DNA from: Gleimia hominis
GTDB lineage: Bacteria; Actinomycetota; Actinomycetes; Actinomycetales; Actinomycetaceae
Direction: 5' to 3'
Length of the DNA: 64,000 nucleotides
Assembly (NCBI RefSeq): GCF_032085515.1
Contig: NZ_JASXSX010000001.1
Span: 806,001 to 870,000 of the forward strand
Shown piece after piece: positions 9,561 through 18,697 of this stretch (positions are counted from its first letter, which is position 1; each line of letters begins with the position of its first letter). The notes beneath the pieces were generated by a model. It searched no databases and was not told the DNA's origin. It saw nothing but the letters and a program-made list of their open reading frames with translations. Both the position numbers and the translations under genes were made by a program.

Positions 9561-9576
9561 GAGCGGAGGAATACCC

Positions 9577-11151
9577 ATGCACATGCTTGAAATAACCCAT
9601 GCATCATTCCCATGGCTCGCAACCCTAGTGGCGCTACCAGCCATCGCGGGCATCGCAACCCTTTTGGCTGCGCCCCTGCGAGCAATCGGACGGCAAATCG
9701 CACTGGTCGTATCCTTAATCGAACTCGTGCTCGCAATCGCCGCTGGCCTCATGTTCAACTGGAGCGCCGCAGGCACCTACCAGCTGGCTGAAACCCACAA
9801 CTGGATTCCCCAGCTAGGTATCTCTTGGGCACTTGGGGTAAACCAGTTGAGCCTCGCGATGATCCTCTTAGCAGCCGCTCTTGTGCCCCTGGTACTAGTG
9901 GCTGCGTGGAAAGAAGACGGAGCCAACCACGACAGCGCCGGGACCGCAGGTAACTACGCGGCGCTCGTGCTGATCCTCGAAGCGTTCATCATGCTGATCT
10001 TCGCTGCCCGCGACGTCGTACTGTTCTACCTGGTGTTCGAAGCGATGCTGATCCCCGTGTACTTCATGATCGGCCGCTACGGTGGCCCCCGCGCGGGCGC
10101 AGCCGCCCTCAAGTTCCTGCTGTACTCACTAGCCAGCGGACTCGTAATGCTAGGTGGCGTAATCGCTCTAGTGGTTTACGGTGGTAACGCCGAAGGAGCG
10201 TTCCTATTCGAAAACCTCGCGAACTTGCAGCTGCCGCACGCCGCAGAGATGGCTATCTTCGCCACCTTCTTCGTCGCATTCGCGGTGAAAGCACCCATGG
10301 TGCCCGTGCACACCTGGCTGCCAGACGCGGCTGAGCAAGCCCGCCCCGGCACTTCCGTACTGCTCGTGGGCGTGCTCGACAAACTCGGCACCTACGGGAT
10401 GATCACGCTGTGCCTACCGCTGTTCCCACACGCGTCCGCGAAAGCCGCCCCCGTAATCCTGGTGCTCGCAGTGATCTCCATCCTTTACGGTGGGTTGGCC
10501 GCAATCGGACAAAAGAACCTCATGCGACTGATTTCCTACACCTCGGTATCCCACTTCGGATTCATGGTGCTGGGGATCTACATTGGCACGCACGTGGCCC
10601 TGGTGGGCGCGATGTACTACATGGTGGCGCACGGTATCTCGATCGCAGCCATGTTCCTCATCTCCGGCTTCCTCACGCAACGTCGCGGAAGCCGCACGAT
10701 CGCGGACTTCGGCGGATGGCAACGGGTAACGCCCGTCCTCGCGGGCACCTGGCTCGTAACTGGGCTGGCTTCGATCGCGCTGCCCACACTGTCGGGCTTC
10801 GTCCCCGAATACCTGGTGCTAGTCGGAACGTGGCAAGTTAACCGATGGGTTGCGTTCTTCGCAGTGCTCGGCGTGATCCTCGCGGCACTGTACGTGCTGA
10901 TTCCATACCAGAGGATGTTCACCGGCCCTGTGCCCACCGAAGGTACTGTGCCCACCGAAGGTACAGCGCCCACTGACGCGTCCGCACGCGAAAAAGTAGT
11001 GATCGCACCGCTGATCGTCGCCATGGTCATCTTCGGTGTGTGGGCTGCGCCGCTCGTGCAGTCCCTCAACCCGGTTGCGGACACCGCGCTCTCGCACCTA
11101 AACGCGGGGGCATCAACCAGCGCACCTGCTCATGAAGGGAGCGATAAGTGA
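9577..11151 (+). CDS. nuoM: NADH-quinone oxidoreductase subunit M
   Basis: NuoM (524 aa) is the middle antiporter-like proton-pump subunit. It contains YLVFEAMLIPVYFMIGRYGG, KAPMVPVHTWLPDAAEQARP and the GQKNLMRLISYTSVSHFGFM block. Near the C-terminus is a short repeat PVPTEGTVPTEGTAPT, encoded by two perfect 18-bp units at 10929-10964, inside a cytoplasmic or periplasmic loop just before the last helix. The stop overlaps the GTG of nuoN (GTGA). Confidence 0.96.
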   Translation: MHMLEITHASFPWLATLVALPAIAGIATLLAAPLRAIGRQIALVVSLIELVLAIAAGLMFNWSAAGTYQLAETHNWIPQLGISWALGVNQLSLAMILLAAALVPLVLVAAWKEDGANHDSAGTAGNYAALVLILEAFIMLIFAARDVVLFYLVFEAMLIPVYFMIGRYGGPRAGAAALKFLLYSLASGLVMLGGVIALVVYGGNAEGAFLFENLANLQLPHAAEMAIFATFFVAFAVKAPMVPVHTWLPDAAEQARPGTSVLLVGVLDKLGTYGMITLCLPLFPHASAKAAPVILVLAVISILYGGLAAIGQKNLMRLISYTSVSHFGFMVLGIYIGTHVALVGAMYYMVAHGISIAAMFLISGFLTQRRGSRTIADFGGWQRVTPVLAGTWLVTGLASIALPTLSGFVPEYLVLVGTWQVNRWVAFFAVLGVILAALYVLIPYQRMFTGPVPTEGTVPTEGTAPTDASAREKVVIAPLIVAMVIFGVWAAPLVQSLNPVADTALSHLNAGASTSAPAHEGSDK

Positions 11152-12719
11152 GTCCGTTAATGAATGTCGAAACACTGCAGGCACCCCCGATTGACTGGTG
11201 GGCACTATCGCCCGTAATCGTCGTCCTCGGCGCCGGTGTACTGGGCGTGCTCGTCGAAGCATTTGCTTCGCGCAAAATGCGCCGGACCGCACAGATCCTC
11301 CTGTCAATAATCGCGGTACTATCCGCCCTCGTGCTGATCGTGTCCCGCTGGACAACCGTGCTAAAGGCACCCGCTTCACTCGGGGAGTACGTGGAAGACC
11401 CGCTGACCCTCGCGTCCCAAGCGATCCTGCTGGTCATCGGTTTCCTCTCTATCCTGGTGTTCGCCGACCGGTCCGAACTGGGCGACGGGTACTTCGCAAA
11501 CCAACCTGCGGACGCCCCCGGATCCTCAAACGAAGACCAGAGCATTGCCGCGAACTACCAGCGGACGGAAATGTTCCCCCTCATGCTGTTCTCCCTGGGT
11601 GGCATGATGGTGTTCCCCGCTGCGGACAGTTTCATTACCCTGTTCGTAGCCCTGGAAGTCATGTCCCTACCGCTGTACATTTTGGCTGCGAGTGCGCGGC
11701 GTCGCCGGCAGCTTTCGCATGAGGCGGCGCTTAAGTACTTCATTTTGGGTGCCTTTTCATCTGGTTTCTTCCTGATGGGCCTGGCGTTCTTGTACGGTTA
11801 TTCCGGTAGCCTGTACTTCTCGCGTGTGTCACGGCTCGCACCGGTCGTTCCGGGCATGGACTGGCTCCTGGTTGCCGGTGTGTTCATGGTGATGGTGGGC
11901 CTACTGTTCAAAGTTGGTGCTGCCCCGTTCCACGCGTGGACCCCAGACGTGTACCAGGGTTCCCCAACGCCCGTCACCGGGTTCATGGCGGCTGCCGTGA
12001 AGATCGCGGCGTTCGCAGCGATGATCCGCATTTACCTAACGGTCACCAACCAGTTCCGCTGGGACCTGCTGGTGATCTTCATGGTCGTGGCGGTGCTGAC
12101 AATGCTGGTGGGGACGTTCGCGGGCCTGGTTCAAACCGACGTGAAACGCCTGCTGGCATACTCTTCCATCGCGCACGCCGGGTTCATTCTGATCGGCATC
12201 ATTGCCGCGGACAAAGCCACTACCGCGTCCGTACTGTTCTACGCACTGGCTTACGGCATTGCGACGGTGGGCGCGTTTGGAGTGATCGCCTTGGTGCGGC
12301 ACGCGGACGCGAACGCCAACATCACCGGTGAGGCCACAGAGCTGAAACACTGGGCGGGTGTGGGGCGTAAATCCCCGCTGGTAGCCGGTTCCATGCTCCT
12401 GTTCTTGCTGTCATTCGCGGGTATCCCCTTGACCTCCGGGTTCGTTGGGAAACTGTTCCTGTTCTCCGCCGGTATCGGAGGTGGGCAACTGGCGCTCGTA
12501 ATCATCGCGCTAGTCTGTTCCGCGATTACCGCGTTCTACTACTTCCGGCTCGTTGTCCTCATGTTCTTTGAGAAACCGAATGAGGGCACGGTTGTAGTTA
12601 AGTCTGAGGGATACACCTACATTGCGGTGCTCATCGCTGCAGCGCTCACGATTGTGCTGGGGATTTTGCCCGGCCCAGTTCTCGAAGTCCTGTCGAATGT
12701 GGTTGTATTGCTACCGTGA
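11148..12719 (+). CDS. nuoN: NADH-quinone oxidoreductase subunit N
   Basis: NuoN (523 aa) is the third antiporter-like subunit of complex I. Recognisable blocks are LFVALEVMSLPLYILAA, KYFILGAFSSGFFLMG, KVGAAPFHAWTPDVYQGSPT and QTDVKRLLAYSSIAHAGFIL. The GTG start overlaps the nuoM stop; SD AAGGGAGCG lies just upstream. The final TGA overlaps the GTG of the polyprenyl synthase gene, tying quinone side-chain synthesis to the respiratory operon. Confidence 0.96.
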   Translation: MSPLMNVETLQAPPIDWWALSPVIVVLGAGVLGVLVEAFASRKMRRTAQILLSIIAVLSALVLIVSRWTTVLKAPASLGEYVEDPLTLASQAILLVIGFLSILVFADRSELGDGYFANQPADAPGSSNEDQSIAANYQRTEMFPLMLFSLGGMMVFPAADSFITLFVALEVMSLPLYILAASARRRRQLSHEAALKYFILGAFSSGFFLMGLAFLYGYSGSLYFSRVSRLAPVVPGMDWLLVAGVFMVMVGLLFKVGAAPFHAWTPDVYQGSPTPVTGFMAAAVKIAAFAAMIRIYLTVTNQFRWDLLVIFMVVAVLTMLVGTFAGLVQTDVKRLLAYSSIAHAGFILIGIIAADKATTASVLFYALAYGIATVGAFGVIALVRHADANANITGEATELKHWAGVGRKSPLVAGSMLLFLLSFAGIPLTSGFVGKLFLFSAGIGGGQLALVIIALVCSAITAFYYFRLVVLMFFEKPNEGTVVVKSEGYTYIAVLIAAALTIVLGILPGPVLEVLSNVVVLLP

Positions 12720-13723
12720 GTGATATCCCTGTAGCGAGCCCACTAGAAGAGCAGATAAACGCGGACCTGGCGCGTGTGGAAGAACTGTTGTCCACAAGCG
12801 TGCGTGAATCCCGAGCGTTCGTTGACGAGTTGCTGTCGCACCTGTCGACCGCTGGAGGTAAACGCATCCGCCCCCTCCTGACCCTACTGTGCGCACACCT
12901 AGCGGGAGCGGGGGAGGCAGCTAGCGAAGAGGTGATTGCGGCTGCTACGTCCGTGGAGATGACACACCTGGCTTCGCTGTACCACGACGATGTCATGGAC
13001 GCGGCCCCTCAACGACGGGGTGTCCCTGCTGCGCAAATGCAATGGGGTAACAACCGGGCAATCTTAGCCGGTGACGTCTTGTTTTCTCGGGCATCCAAGC
13101 TGACTGCCAGTTTGGGAACCGAGGCGGTGGACTACCACGCCCGCACGTTTGAACGGCTGTGCTTAGGACAGCTGAACGAAACGTTCGGCCCCGCAGATGG
13201 GGAAGACCCCGTGGATTTTTACGTGCAGGTGCTGGCAGATAAAACGGGCTCGCTAATAAACGCGGCCGCGGTGTTCGGCGCCATGTTCGGTGGGGCCCGG
13301 CCGCAAACCGTGGAAGCAGTGGGGGAGTACGGGGAGCAAGTTGGGATTGCGTTCCAACTAGCGGACGACGTGATTGACTTAACTTCCGATTCGGAGTTGA
13401 CGGGCAAGACCCCGGGAACGGATCTCGTTGAGGGCGTCTCTACCCTTCCGGTGCTACTGCTGCATCAGGACCGCGAGCGCGGTGAACTGGATGAGTGCGG
13501 CAAGCAGATCCTGCAGGCATTAGAACACGAGGACCTGCGTGACCCCACGGTTTTGAGTGGTGTCGTGGAGAAGCTTGCGAATCACGCGGCGGTGGATCGC
13601 ACTCGGTCTATGGCCCGCACGTATGTGAACAAAGCAATTGATGCGTTAAGTGCGGTGGAGGAATGTGAGGCGAAGAACCTCCTAGTCGATTTTGCTCATC
13701 AGATGGTGGATCGCATTTCGTAG
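12716..13723 (+). CDS. Polyprenyl diphosphate synthase (menaquinone side chain)
   Basis: An all-helical trans-isoprenyl diphosphate synthase of 335 aa. The first aspartate-rich motif is DDVMD at residues 91-95 (YHDDVMDAA), the second is LADDVID near residue 215; GGKRIRPLL at 48-56 binds IPP/diphosphate. Enzymes of this type (heptaprenyl/octaprenyl/nonaprenyl synthases) make the tail of menaquinone, the electron acceptor of the complex I encoded just upstream. The GTG start overlaps the nuoN stop (GTGA) and no promoter is needed. Chain length cannot be told from the sequence by eye. Confidence 0.9.
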   Translation: MSDIPVASPLEEQINADLARVEELLSTSVRESRAFVDELLSHLSTAGGKRIRPLLTLLCAHLAGAGEAASEEVIAAATSVEMTHLASLYHDDVMDAAPQRRGVPAAQMQWGNNRAILAGDVLFSRASKLTASLGTEAVDYHARTFERLCLGQLNETFGPADGEDPVDFYVQVLADKTGSLINAAAVFGAMFGGARPQTVEAVGEYGEQVGIAFQLADDVIDLTSDSELTGKTPGTDLVEGVSTLPVLLLHQDRERGELDECGKQILQALEHEDLRDPTVLSGVVEKLANHAAVDRTRSMARTYVNKAIDALSAVEECEAKNLLVDFAHQMVDRIS

Positions 13724-13739
13724 AATTGTTACATGAAGG

Positions 13740-13778
13740 CCCGCGTGGGGTGCGAGATAGCGCCTGACGCGGGTTTTT
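13740..13778 (+). terminator. Intrinsic terminator of the nuo operon
   Basis: CCCGCGT at 13740-13746 pairs with ACGCGGG at 13767-13773, with an inner GGTGC/GCGCC stem, followed by TTTTT. It lies 17 bases after the polyprenyl synthase stop. Confidence 0.85.
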
Positions 13779-13830
13779 CATAAACTAGATGTTGTTTTAT
13801 TCTTCTGGCGTGAAGGTGTTTTGATTTAAA

Positions 13831-15261
13831 GTGACTGAGAAGAAACCACTGAACGTAGCTGTTGTAGGCGCAGGGCCGGCCGGTATCTACGCGTCTGACA
13901 TCCTGTCGAAATCAGGTTTGGACGTGTCCATAGACCTGTTTGAGCGTCTCCCAGCGCCATACGGCCTGGTGCGCTACGGGGTGGCTCCTGATCACCCACG
14001 AATCAAACAGATCATCGTGGCGCTGTACAAGATTTTGCAGCGCGGGGACATTCGCCTGCTCGGCAACGTGAACATCGGTGAGGATGTGACTGTTGAGGAG
14101 CTACACGAGCACTACGATGCCGTGATTTTCGCGACCGGTGCGGACCGGGATCACCCGCTGGACATTCCAGGTGTGGAGTTGCCGCAGGTGTATGGGGCTG
14201 CCGACTTCGTGTCTTGGTACGACGGGCACCCGGACTACCCGCGGGAGTGGCCGCTGGAAGCGAAAGAGGTAGCGGTGATCGGCGTGGGGAACGTGGCTTT
14301 GGACGTGTCCCGGATGCTTGCGAAACACGTTGAGGACCTGTTGGTGACGGAGATTCCGCAGAACGTGGCGGAAGGCCTGGCTAAGAGCCCCATCACGGAC
14401 GTGCACATTTTCGGTCGGCGCGGCCCCGCGCAGGTGAAGTTCACGCCGCTGGAGCTGCGGGAGTTAGGGAAGCAGCCGGACGTGGACGTTATCGTTTACG
14501 AAGAAGATTTTGATTTCGATGAGGCTTCTGAGGGTGCGATCGCCGGGTCGAATCAGACTAAGCAGGTTGTGAAGGCCCTCACGAACTATGCGATGGAAGA
14601 AGAGCATGAGGCGAGCCGGCGGATCCACATCCACATGTTCCACTCTCCGAACGCGGTGCTGGCGGACGACGATGGGAACGTGGCGGCGATCCGGACGGAA
14701 CGGACCCGGCTGACGGGGGATGGTTCCGTAGAAGGCACAGGTGAGTTTGTGGAAACTCCGGTGCAAGCGGTGTACCGGGCGATCGGGTACTTCTCCAGCC
14801 CGATTGAAGGAATCCCATTTGACCACGTGCGCGGCATAATCCCCAACATGGGGGGACGCGTGCTGGGAGATGACGGTGAGCCAATTTTGGGTATTTACGC
14901 AACCGGTTGGGTGAAGCGTGGGCCGGTGGGGCTGATTGGTTCCACGAAGTCTGATGCGCAAGAAACCATCGGCCACTTGGTGGAAGATGCGCAGGCGGGC
15001 AAGCTGAAAGCCACGAGCGATAACGTGGGGCACGAAGCGATGCTTGAACTGTTGGATTCGCGTTCAATTGCGTACACCACGTGGCATGGTTGGGAACTGT
15101 TGAACGCGTACGAACAGCAACTAGGTGAGGACTACGGTGAGGTGATTGGTGACCGCGGCCCACGAGAACGCGTGAAAGTGGTGTCGCGCAACGCGATGAC
15201 TTCGATTTCGCACGGCAAGGACATCGACGGTATCGACCTGATTGGCGTGCCGGAGGAGTAG
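13831..15261 (+). CDS. fprA: NADPH-ferredoxin reductase, FprA (adrenodoxin reductase) type
   Basis: A 476-aa flavoprotein that moves electrons between NADPH and ferredoxin. The FAD Rossmann motif VVGAGPAGIYASD is near the N-terminus and the NADP motif GVGNVALDVSRML near residue 150. The C-terminal GWVKRGPVGLIGSTKSDA is a hallmark of the adrenodoxin-reductase-like family found in actinobacteria. A GTG start is used; the upstream AAGGTG is a poor ribosome site. The gene stands alone between the nuo terminator and a long non-coding region, convergent with the surface-protein operon. Confidence 0.92.
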   Translation: MTEKKPLNVAVVGAGPAGIYASDILSKSGLDVSIDLFERLPAPYGLVRYGVAPDHPRIKQIIVALYKILQRGDIRLLGNVNIGEDVTVEELHEHYDAVIFATGADRDHPLDIPGVELPQVYGAADFVSWYDGHPDYPREWPLEAKEVAVIGVGNVALDVSRMLAKHVEDLLVTEIPQNVAEGLAKSPITDVHIFGRRGPAQVKFTPLELRELGKQPDVDVIVYEEDFDFDEASEGAIAGSNQTKQVVKALTNYAMEEEHEASRRIHIHMFHSPNAVLADDDGNVAAIRTERTRLTGDGSVEGTGEFVETPVQAVYRAIGYFSSPIEGIPFDHVRGIIPNMGGRVLGDDGEPILGIYATGWVKRGPVGLIGSTKSDAQETIGHLVEDAQAGKLKATSDNVGHEAMLELLDSRSIAYTTWHGWELLNAYEQQLGEDYGEVIGDRGPRERVKVVSRNAMTSISHGKDIDGIDLIGVPEE

Positions 15262-15709
15262 GGGCACGATACGGGAGTAGGGGCACCAGGTTGACCGCCT
15301 GACACAGAGGTTTGGCATCTTAACCCAGCCAAGAGCTTGATCTCTTAACTCAATCACCAAGCCTGGCGGTCTGCCGTGCACCCCTAGCCTGGCGGTCTGC
15401 CTTGCGCCCTCTAGGGGACGCGCGTTTTGTTACAACAAAAGTGTCGGCTACGCGGTTTAGAGTGCGTAGCCGACACTTACTGTATGTAGCGTACTGTATC
15501 TAGCGGGCGCAGCAGGGGCGTGTTAGTTCGAGGCAGTCAGCGTCCTTTTTGACCGCTTGGCCCCGCCGCGACAGTCGGTTTGACGCAGCCAGTTCTGCGT
15601 TTGAAACCGCTAGATTCCAGACCGTTAGATTTACGCCGCTAGATCAAGCCGCTAGATTCCGGACCTCTAGATTTACGCCGCTAGATTCTAGCGCTGCTAG
15701 ATCAAGCTA
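15262..15709. other. Convergent intergenic region with hairpin and repeats
   Basis: No gene is visible in these 448 bases between fprA and the surface-protein operon. It holds a 16-bp direct repeat (AGCCTGGCGGTCTGCC at 15360-15375 and 15386-15401), a perfect 15-bp hairpin at 15439-15478 and a 42-bp CTAG-rich tandem repeat from 15609. It must terminate both converging transcripts, but neither side shows a classical U-tract next to the hairpin. Confidence 0.8.
15439..15478. terminator. Perfect 15-bp hairpin, probable bidirectional terminator
   Basis: AAGTGTCGGCTACGC at 15439-15453 is perfectly complementary to 15464-15478, with a ten-base loop. It sits between two converging transcripts. There is no run of T directly after either arm, so termination is inferred from position and stem strength only. 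Confidence 0.55.
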
Positions 15710-15716
15710 CTAGATC
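15609..15716. repeat. 42-bp tandem repeat rich in CTAGAT
   Basis: Two units of 42 bp (15609-15650 and 15651-15692) share GCTAGATTCC...TTAGATTTACGCCGCTAGAT with few differences, followed by further CTAGATCAAG pieces running into the stop of the next gene. Eight CTAG tetranucleotides occur in about 110 bases. Function unknown. Confidence 0.8.
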
Positions 15717-18688
15717 TTGGTGCCGAAGGCCCGCCCGATGAGGAACGTCCCAGCCAGTGCCATCACTGCACCGAGGCCGTAGAGACTGCGGATGAGCCAC
15801 GTGCGGCCCGGCGCGGCAGAGGTATTTGCCGAAGCGGGGCGGGCAGCTGGGTTCTGCCCGGCCGCGGATTCCCCGGGAGTACCCAGTTCTAGAGGCGCGT
15901 CGCCGGGCTCCGATTGATCTTCCGTAGCCTCTGCAGCTTTCGGCGCGCCCGGTGCTTCCGGTGCGGAAGCTGCGTTTCCAGCTTCCTGGCCAGCCGAGGG
16001 GCCTGAGGAGCCCGAAGGTGCACCGGCAGCAGAAGGCGATCCGCTAGCTGCAGCGCCCGCACCTGGTTGAGATCCAGCGTGGCCTCCGGTGTTCTCACCC
16101 GGTTTGGAGCCAGCGTAGCCTCCCATGTCACCACCTGCGTTATTGCCTGAGGGTGTGCCTTTGCCGGGGCGGCTCGGTTGCGCGGGTGCGGACCCACCGG
16201 GGCGGCTCGGTTGTGCAGGTGCGGACCCACCGGGGCCGTTCCCATCTCCCTGGACATTACCGGTTGCGAGGCAGTTTGCGGACGGACGCGTTTGCGTGCC
16301 CACCAGGAAGCACACGGACTCGCCCGGCGCCTCAACCGTATTGCCGCGAGTGGTCGTGCCTTTTGCCTGTAGCTCGAGGATGTACTCACCGGGTTTTGTG
16401 AACACCCAGTTCACATGCTTGTGAGTAGGGGATGAGCCATCGACCACCCCAGGCTTATCCGCCGACGCGATGTGCTCCACACCGCTGTTGAACCCCGCGG
16501 GAATCTCGAATGCCCACCACTTGCCGCCCTCAGGAATAGAACGAGATTTAAGCGTTAACTGCACGCCCTTGGGGAAATCTTGGTAATTTACGCGTTCGGT
16601 AGAAAAACCGGGCCACACTTTGGATCGCTCCTGGGTTTGCCCCAGGGCATACAGCTGCGTGCCAGTTGGGCCCAGAAAGTCGAAAGCACTGCCTGCGAAT
16701 ATCCGGCCGGAACGCTTGACTCGCGCATTGTCTTTAACCCGCAAGGCGACGGCACTTGGTTTGCGCAGCACTGCCTGATTAGCGTGGGTGCGTGAATCGT
16801 CTCCGACTGCGATACCTAAGTGCTGCGCGGACGGGTTGTACACGGCGATGTCGACGTGTCCGGTGGCGATTTCAACGGGGGTACTTTCGAGTTTGCTGGT
16901 TGTCTCCGGTGGTTTTTCTGACCCCCCGGAGCCGCCGGGTTTGGTGGGCGGGTTCGAAGACGGGGGAGTGTTGGGATTGCCAGACGACGGGGGCGTGTCA
17001 GGGTCCCCAGAAGAGGGCGGTACCTCCGGGTCACCAGAAGAGGGCGGTACCTCGGGGTCGCCAGAAGAAGGCGGTACCTCGGGGTCACCAGAAGGAGAGG
17101 GCGAAGGTGGGGTGGACGCGAAGTCGGCGGCCGCATCCATGGGTTCCAGTGAGTCCGTGGTGCGTGCCTGGAACGCTGCCTGCGGCATCTGAACTTCGGT
17201 GCGCATGCCGCGGTTCAAGTCGGGCTGTGCCGGCTTTGTGTTCGTAACTCCCAGGTTGGTGCGCGTGGTGGGGATTATCTGCAGTTTCAAAAAGTACTTG
17301 CCGTTGTCACAACCGTCCCACGTGACCACTTGGTCGCGGTGCCCGGGGGTGGACATGAAGTCGATGGGGCAGGATTCGTACTTCTCATCTGCCGACTCGT
17401 ATAGGCCCCCGACCACGCGGGCGGAAACGCGCGGATCAGCGAGGTTCGTGTGAATCACCCCGGACCCGTCACCCGCACCACTGGGTTTCAGTTCGATCGT
17501 CATTTTCCCCGAAGCTGCGGCAATATCTGCGGTGTCATAGGTTTGCGCGCCGCGTTTCGGGGTGGGAAACGTTCCCGCATCAGTGGTTTCGCCGGCACCT
17601 GGTTTCCCCGCGTATTTGACGGGCGCGGTGACGAACCGCCTGCCGTTGTCGCCGCTACTGTTCGGAATGTACACGGCCTGCAGATCAGATTCGGTTGAGC
17701 CCAGCACCTCACTGAACTGTCCGATCCCGGCTTTCACGGGTACTTCCGCAAGAAAATACCCGTCTAGGTAGAACACCACGGTCCCTTGGTCGCTGTCGTT
17801 TCCAGTTTCAAATTTCATGAGGGTCTCTTGGTCCTCACCGGGTTTTTCTGGGTCGGGGCGTGGGGATAGCGAGAATCGGTAGGCACGCGCCTGCCCGGTT
17901 TGTTGAGAGGCGTTGAATGCGGTGGCGACATCCCCCAACCCGTCTTTGGATGGCTGGGTACCCCCGGCTTGCCACCGCAGCATCTGGGGTTTGGAGGCGA
18001 TGAACCGGCCTTTTTTGTCGCGTGCCGTGACCCGGTAGGTTAGTTCGTACGCACCGGGTTTAGTGAAGGTCGTGATGTTGTGCGTGTGCTGACCGGGCGT
18101 GATCCACGCTTGGTTTAGGCCTTTTACGTGTGAGGACAGCATGTGCGTCAGTGGCCACCCCTGCGCCCAGGTGAATAGGTCCACGTCCCCCGGCCCGGCA
18201 AATCCAACGAGTTCGAGGTTAAATGAGGAGTCACGCATCCCCTCAACGGGAATGTTGGCGTCCGCCCCGAAACCAGAGAATATGGGGGAATTGTTAGGCC
18301 CAGCCACTTTCGGAGCGGCGTACAGGATCTGGCCGGGGGCGCCGATTGACGCGAACTGCGGGTCGGAGGGGATTTGGAACATGTGCAGAGGGGTTTCTTC
18401 GAAGGCGTCCCAGCCGTGTCCAACGTAGTTCACGGTTTCCTCAAGGCGAGGTAGCGCTCCTTTGAACTCGGAGTGCAGCGCGAAGTTCTTGCCTTCCCAG
18501 AAAACCTTCGGGGAGTCCACGTGTGCGGACGTGGCAACTTGGCGGTCGTCCGCGGGGCCAGCCCAGGCGGTGACGCCCGATGGGACGGCGGCGGCGAGTG
18601 CGGCGCACAGCAAAGTTGCGATGCTCAGTGCCAACGAGCGGGGTAGTGCTCGCGGTGAAAAGCGGTGTTCAAAGTTGTTGTTTAACAT
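15710..18688 (-). CDS. Transporter-associated surface protein (TIGR03773-like, choice-of-anchor M)
   Basis: A 992-aa exported protein, last gene of the anchored-repeat ABC transporter operon. Signal peptide spans residues 1-43. An N-terminal surface-anchored domain runs from about 55 (SAHVD) to 240 with HTHN at 201-204; a middle region of about 300 residues has no domain I recognise; a Pro/Ser-rich linker with SGDPEVPPS repeats lies near 530-565; a second domain runs from about 608 (GHVDIAV) to 800 with HKHVNWVFTKPGEY near 753. A Gly/Ser/Ala/Pro-rich stalk of about 160 residues leads to one C-terminal membrane helix and a short basic tail; no LPxTG motif is present. SD AGGAAG precedes the ATG, nine bases after the permease stop. 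Probably a wall-spanning ligand-binding protein feeding the transporter; ligand unproven. Confidence 0.85.
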   Translation of the reverse strand: MLNNNFEHRFSPRALPRSLALSIATLLCAALAAAVPSGVTAWAGPADDRQVATSAHVDSPKVFWEGKNFALHSEFKGALPRLEETVNYVGHGWDAFEETPLHMFQIPSDPQFASIGAPGQILYAAPKVAGPNNSPIFSGFGADANIPVEGMRDSSFNLELVGFAGPGDVDLFTWAQGWPLTHMLSSHVKGLNQAWITPGQHTHNITTFTKPGAYELTYRVTARDKKGRFIASKPQMLRWQAGGTQPSKDGLGDVATAFNASQQTGQARAYRFSLSPRPDPEKPGEDQETLMKFETGNDSDQGTVVFYLDGYFLAEVPVKAGIGQFSEVLGSTESDLQAVYIPNSSGDNGRRFVTAPVKYAGKPGAGETTDAGTFPTPKRGAQTYDTADIAAASGKMTIELKPSGAGDGSGVIHTNLADPRVSARVVGGLYESADEKYESCPIDFMSTPGHRDQVVTWDGCDNGKYFLKLQIIPTTRTNLGVTNTKPAQPDLNRGMRTEVQMPQAAFQARTTDSLEPMDAAADFASTPPSPSPSGDPEVPPSSGDPEVPPSSGDPEVPPSSGDPDTPPSSGNPNTPPSSNPPTKPGGSGGSEKPPETTSKLESTPVEIATGHVDIAVYNPSAQHLGIAVGDDSRTHANQAVLRKPSAVALRVKDNARVKRSGRIFAGSAFDFLGPTGTQLYALGQTQERSKVWPGFSTERVNYQDFPKGVQLTLKSRSIPEGGKWWAFEIPAGFNSGVEHIASADKPGVVDGSSPTHKHVNWVFTKPGEYILELQAKGTTTRGNTVEAPGESVCFLVGTQTRPSANCLATGNVQGDGNGPGGSAPAQPSRPGGSAPAQPSRPGKGTPSGNNAGGDMGGYAGSKPGENTGGHAGSQPGAGAAASGSPSAAGAPSGSSGPSAGQEAGNAASAPEAPGAPKAAEATEDQSEPGDAPLELGTPGESAAGQNPAARPASANTSAAPGRTWLIRSLYGLGAVMALAGTFLIGRAFGTKI
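16164..16229. repeat. 33-bp tandem duplication in the surface-protein stalk
   Basis: Units 16164-16196 and 16197-16229 are nearly identical and encode the repeated GGSAPAQPSRP segment of the Pro/Gly-rich stalk, so copy number can change without shifting the frame. Confidence 0.85.
17001..17099. repeat. 27-bp tandem repeats in the surface-protein linker
   Basis: Three full units (17001-17027, 17028-17054, 17055-17081) and a partial fourth (17082-17099) are over 90% identical and encode SGDPEVPPS on the minus strand. The period is a multiple of three, so slippage would change linker length in frame. Confidence 0.9.
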
Positions 18689-18697
18689 GGTTTCTTC

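Noticed and set aside
15609..15720. CRISPR-like repeat array
   Set aside because: Units of 42 bp abut with no spacers of uniform length and there are no cas genes.
17001..17099. 27-bp repeats considered as a CRISPR or regulatory array
   Set aside because: They are in frame inside a Pro/Ser-rich linker of a surface protein and have no spacers.
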